DNA from: a virus
Virus record (IMG/VR): IMGVR_UViG_3300017752_000205
Span: 1-21,491 of that record
Direction: 5' to 3' (one strand)
Length of the DNA stretch: 21,491 bases
The notes under the pieces: generated by a model
The model's database searches: none
What the model saw: the letters and a program-made list of their open reading frames with translations, nothing else
What the model was told of the DNA's origin: nothing
Part shown: one piece after another, positions 19,542 through 21,491 of the stretch
Numbering within the stretch: the first letter of the stretch is position 1
Layout of the letters: the number at the start of each line of letters is the position of its first letter
Position numbers and translations under genes: made by a program

Positions 19542-21491
19542 ATGGCTATCTTTCGTGGCACTGGTGGACAAGGCGACAGCACAACAGATACTACAATTAC
19601 TGTTGTAACGCAGAAAGCCGCTGATGCCGCCGCTAGTGCAAGTGCCGCCGCATCTTCAGCTTCTTCAGCATCTGGGTCTGCAACAAATGCGGCCACGTCT
19701 GCTACCAATGCCGCTACATCAGAGGCTAATGCCGCAACATCAGAAACCAACGCCGCAACATCAGAAACTAATGCATCCGCTTCGGAAACTAACGCGGCTA
19801 CATCAGAGACTAATGCGGCTACATCAGAGACTAATGCGGCTACATCAGAGACTAATGCGGCTACATCAGAGACTAATGCGGCTACTTCCGCCACTAATGC
19901 TGAAACCTCTAAGGTTGCCGCACAAGCGGCCCAGACTGCGGCAGAGCTTGCAGAGACTAACGCTGAAACTGCAGAAACGAATGCCCAAGCTTCTGCTACT
20001 ACCGCCACTACTAAAGCAGGAGAAGCGTCCACTTCAGCGGCCACGGCAACGACTCAAGCAGGTATTGCTACGACTAAAGCATCTGAAGCCTCCTCTAGTG
20101 CCACTGATGCACAAACTGCACAGACAGCGGCAGAGTTAAAATTAGATCAGTTTGATGATAGGTATTTAGGTAGTAAAACTTCTGATCCAACACTAGACAA
20201 TGATGGTAATGCGCTTTTAACAGGAGCTTTATATTGGAACTCTACCTCTGACTTATTAAAAATTTATACAGGCTCTGCGTGGGTGCGTGTAATTTCTGAA
20301 GTGTCTCAAGATACTACTCCTCAGCTTGGAGGAGAGCTTGACGGTCAGACCAATAAGATAACAAACATAGGTGACCCTACTTCTGCTCAAGATGCCGCTA
20401 CAAAGACTTATGTAGACTCTCAGGTACAATCTAAAGATGCCCTATCAGAACTCTCAGGCGACTCTGATGATATTACTGAAGGGTCTACAAATTTATTCCT
20501 AACAACTACTGAACGTACTAAATTATCTGGTATTGAAGCTAGTGCTACTGCGGATCAAACTGCGGCAGAAATTAGGACATTAGTAGAATCTGCTTCAGAC
20601 TCAAATGTATTTACTGATGCAGACCATAGCAAACTTGATGGCATTGAGGCTAGCGCGACTGCTGATCAAACAGACGCTGAAATTAAAACCGCTTACGAAA
20701 ACAATTCAGACACAAATGCATTCACTGATGCTGAACAAACTAAACTTTCCGGTATTGAAACTGGAGCTACCGCAGACCAGACTGCATCCGAAATCCTTAC
20801 TGCAATTAAAACGGTGGATGGTTCTGGTTCTGGCCTTGATGCTGATTTGTTGGACGGAAACGAAGCTAGCGCATTCGCAACGTCAGCGCAAGGTTCCACA
20901 GCAGATTCTGCACTACAAAATATATCCGAAGACACTACTCCTCAACTAGGAGGAAACTTAGATCTTAACAGTTCGGATATTACTGGCACAGGTAACATTA
21001 CTATTACAGGTACTGTTGATGGCCGTGATGTTGCGACTGACGGTACTAAGTTAGACGGTATAGAAGCCTCCGCAGATGTAACCGATGCAACCAACGTAAC
21101 TGCCGCAGGAGCCTTAATGGACTCTGAGGTAACGAATCTAGCGCAAGTAAAAGCATTTGATTCTTCAGACTATGCTACAGCGGCTCAAGGAACAACTGCT
21201 GACAACGCACTTCCTACAGCGGGCGGTACGCTCACAGGCGATCTGGCGTTTGGTGATGATGTTAAAGCCAAGTTTGGTGCGAGTGATGATCTTCAGATTT
21301 ATCACAACGGTAGTAACAGTATTATTCAAGATCAAGGCACCGGCAACCTTCAAATACGAGGGAATGACCTTGCCTTAGTTAATGAGGGATATACAAAAAC
21401 GTATGCGTACGGGACTAATGGCGGTGCTTTTAGCGTCTTTTATGACAACTCTAAGAAGTTTGAAACCACTTCTACAGGCATTGACGTAACA
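19542..21491 (+). CDS. Repetitive tail-fiber/appendage protein, partial (650 codons, open at right edge)
   Basis: ATG 19542, with GGAG 6 nt upstream, opens a frame that stays open to the last base of the window; only out-of-frame shadows of it end in stops. It begins MAIFRGTGGQGDSTTDTTIT, a start I associate with marine-phage fibers. Next come an Ala/Ser/Thr/Asn heptad array (residues about 47-123), a YWNSTSDLLKIYTGSAWVRV module, two DTTPQLGG motifs, three 37-residue GIEASATADQT modules, LDADLLDG and finally LTGDLAFGDDVKAKFGASDD with LQIYHNGS, known from fiber-like proteins. It probably forms a trimeric rod for host binding. Its place right after the capsid gene is unlike T7. Confidence 0.87.
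   Translation, partial: MAIFRGTGGQGDSTTDTTITVVTQKAADAAASASAAASSASSASGSATNAATSATNAATSEANAATSETNAATSETNASASETNAATSETNAATSETNAATSETNAATSETNAATSATNAETSKVAAQAAQTAAELAETNAETAETNAQASATTATTKAGEASTSAATATTQAGIATTKASEASSSATDAQTAQTAAELKLDQFDDRYLGSKTSDPTLDNDGNALLTGALYWNSTSDLLKIYTGSAWVRVISEVSQDTTPQLGGELDGQTNKITNIGDPTSAQDAATKTYVDSQVQSKDALSELSGDSDDITEGSTNLFLTTTERTKLSGIEASATADQTAAEIRTLVESASDSNVFTDADHSKLDGIEASATADQTDAEIKTAYENNSDTNAFTDAEQTKLSGIETGATADQTASEILTAIKTVDGSGSGLDADLLDGNEASAFATSAQGSTADSALQNISEDTTPQLGGNLDLNSSDITGTGNITITGTVDGRDVATDGTKLDGIEASADVTDATNVTAAGALMDSEVTNLAQVKAFDSSDYATAAQGTTADNALPTAGGTLTGDLAFGDDVKAKFGASDDLQIYHNGSNSIIQDQGTGNLQIRGNDLALVNEGYTKTYAYGTNGGAFSVFYDNSKKFETTSTGIDVT
19680..19910 (+). repeat. 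Eleven 21-bp units coding for TSETNAA-type heptads
   Basis: Eleven in-frame heptads (ATNAATS, EANAATS, ETNAATS, ETNASAS and variants) run without interruption. The 21-mer starting GCGGCTACATCAGAGACTAA is repeated exactly four times in a row from 19794 to 19877. The near-perfect DNA identity of the central units points to recent slippage or unequal recombination. The heptad period suits a trimeric coiled-coil shaft. Confidence 0.92.
20499..20831 (+). repeat. Three 111-bp (37-residue) GIEAS modules
   Basis: GIE codons begin at 20529, 20640 and 20751, exactly 111 bp apart. Each unit has the order (F/L)T-A/T-x-x-T/S-KL-S/D-GIE, then ATADQT, then an x-E-I helix. A fourth, degenerate GIEAS occurs at 21057. 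The DNA is well diverged while the protein is conserved, so this array is old compared with the heptad array. Confidence 0.9.

Noticed and set aside
19499-20044. A 181-aa minus-strand frame rich in Ala, Val and Asp repeats
   Set aside because: It is the antisense shadow of the fiber heptad array. The plus-strand frame has an SD, runs 650 codons and contains known fiber motifs.
19624-20139. A 171-aa plus-strand frame of Leu/Pro/Gln/Arg repeats
   Set aside because: Out-of-frame reading of the 21-bp repeat array, with no SD at its start.

Overview
This window is part of the genome of a tailed double-stranded DNA phage, most likely a lytic marine podovirus with a T7-like replication machine. The evidence is a T7-type DNA polymerase, a fused primase-helicase, a gp6-like exonuclease and a gp2.5-like SSB in one operon, next to terminase, portal, scaffold, capsid and fiber genes. 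No integrase, phage RNA polymerase, tRNA or rRNA gene is visible. Three near-consensus sigma-70 promoters suggest reliance on the host RNA polymerase. The host cannot be named from the sequence; the family resemblances (RNR, phosphoesterase, GIEAS-type fiber repeats) are those of marine podoviruses.

Layout. Two divergent gene blocks leave a control region of about 600 bp at 12198-12820. Leftward (minus strand, 12197 down to 1) lies the early and replication block, in transcription order: a Lys-rich protein of unknown function (11673-12197) followed by a strong terminator; a run of small genes, including three tiny predicted membrane proteins and two small HTH proteins; an HhH-GPD-like protein; a DUF3846-like protein; primase-helicase; DNA polymerase; SSB (with its own sigma-70 promoter); 5'-3' exonuclease; PD-(D/E)XK-like nuclease; metallophosphoesterase; DUF3310 protein; and class I ribonucleotide reductase nrdA and nrdB with two tiny ORFs threaded between and ahead of them. 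A further partial gene starts at 65 and runs off the left edge. Genes overlap or abut almost throughout.

Rightward (plus strand, 12690 to 21491) lies the virion block: small terminase, a lysozyme-like protein, large terminase, portal, a 51-aa ORF, an internal perfect sigma-70 promoter, a 77-aa protein, an FmdB-like zinc ribbon, scaffold, major capsid protein, a probable terminator, and a long repetitive fiber-like protein still open at the right edge.

How it works together. The leftward genes would make dNTPs (NrdAB), open and prime DNA (primase-helicase), copy it (polymerase with SSB) and process ends and branches (exonuclease, nuclease). The rightward genes package DNA and build the head and fibers. 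The most unusual signal is a repeated palindrome, TTTAAGyATGCTTAAA. It occurs three times around the first leftward gene, twice directly 5' of a Shine-Dalgarno and once fused to a terminator U-tract, with a fourth copy at 4029. It looks like an operator or RNA-level switch.

Ten small genes of 29-58 codons or running off the edge are reported from direct reading of start sites and reading frames.
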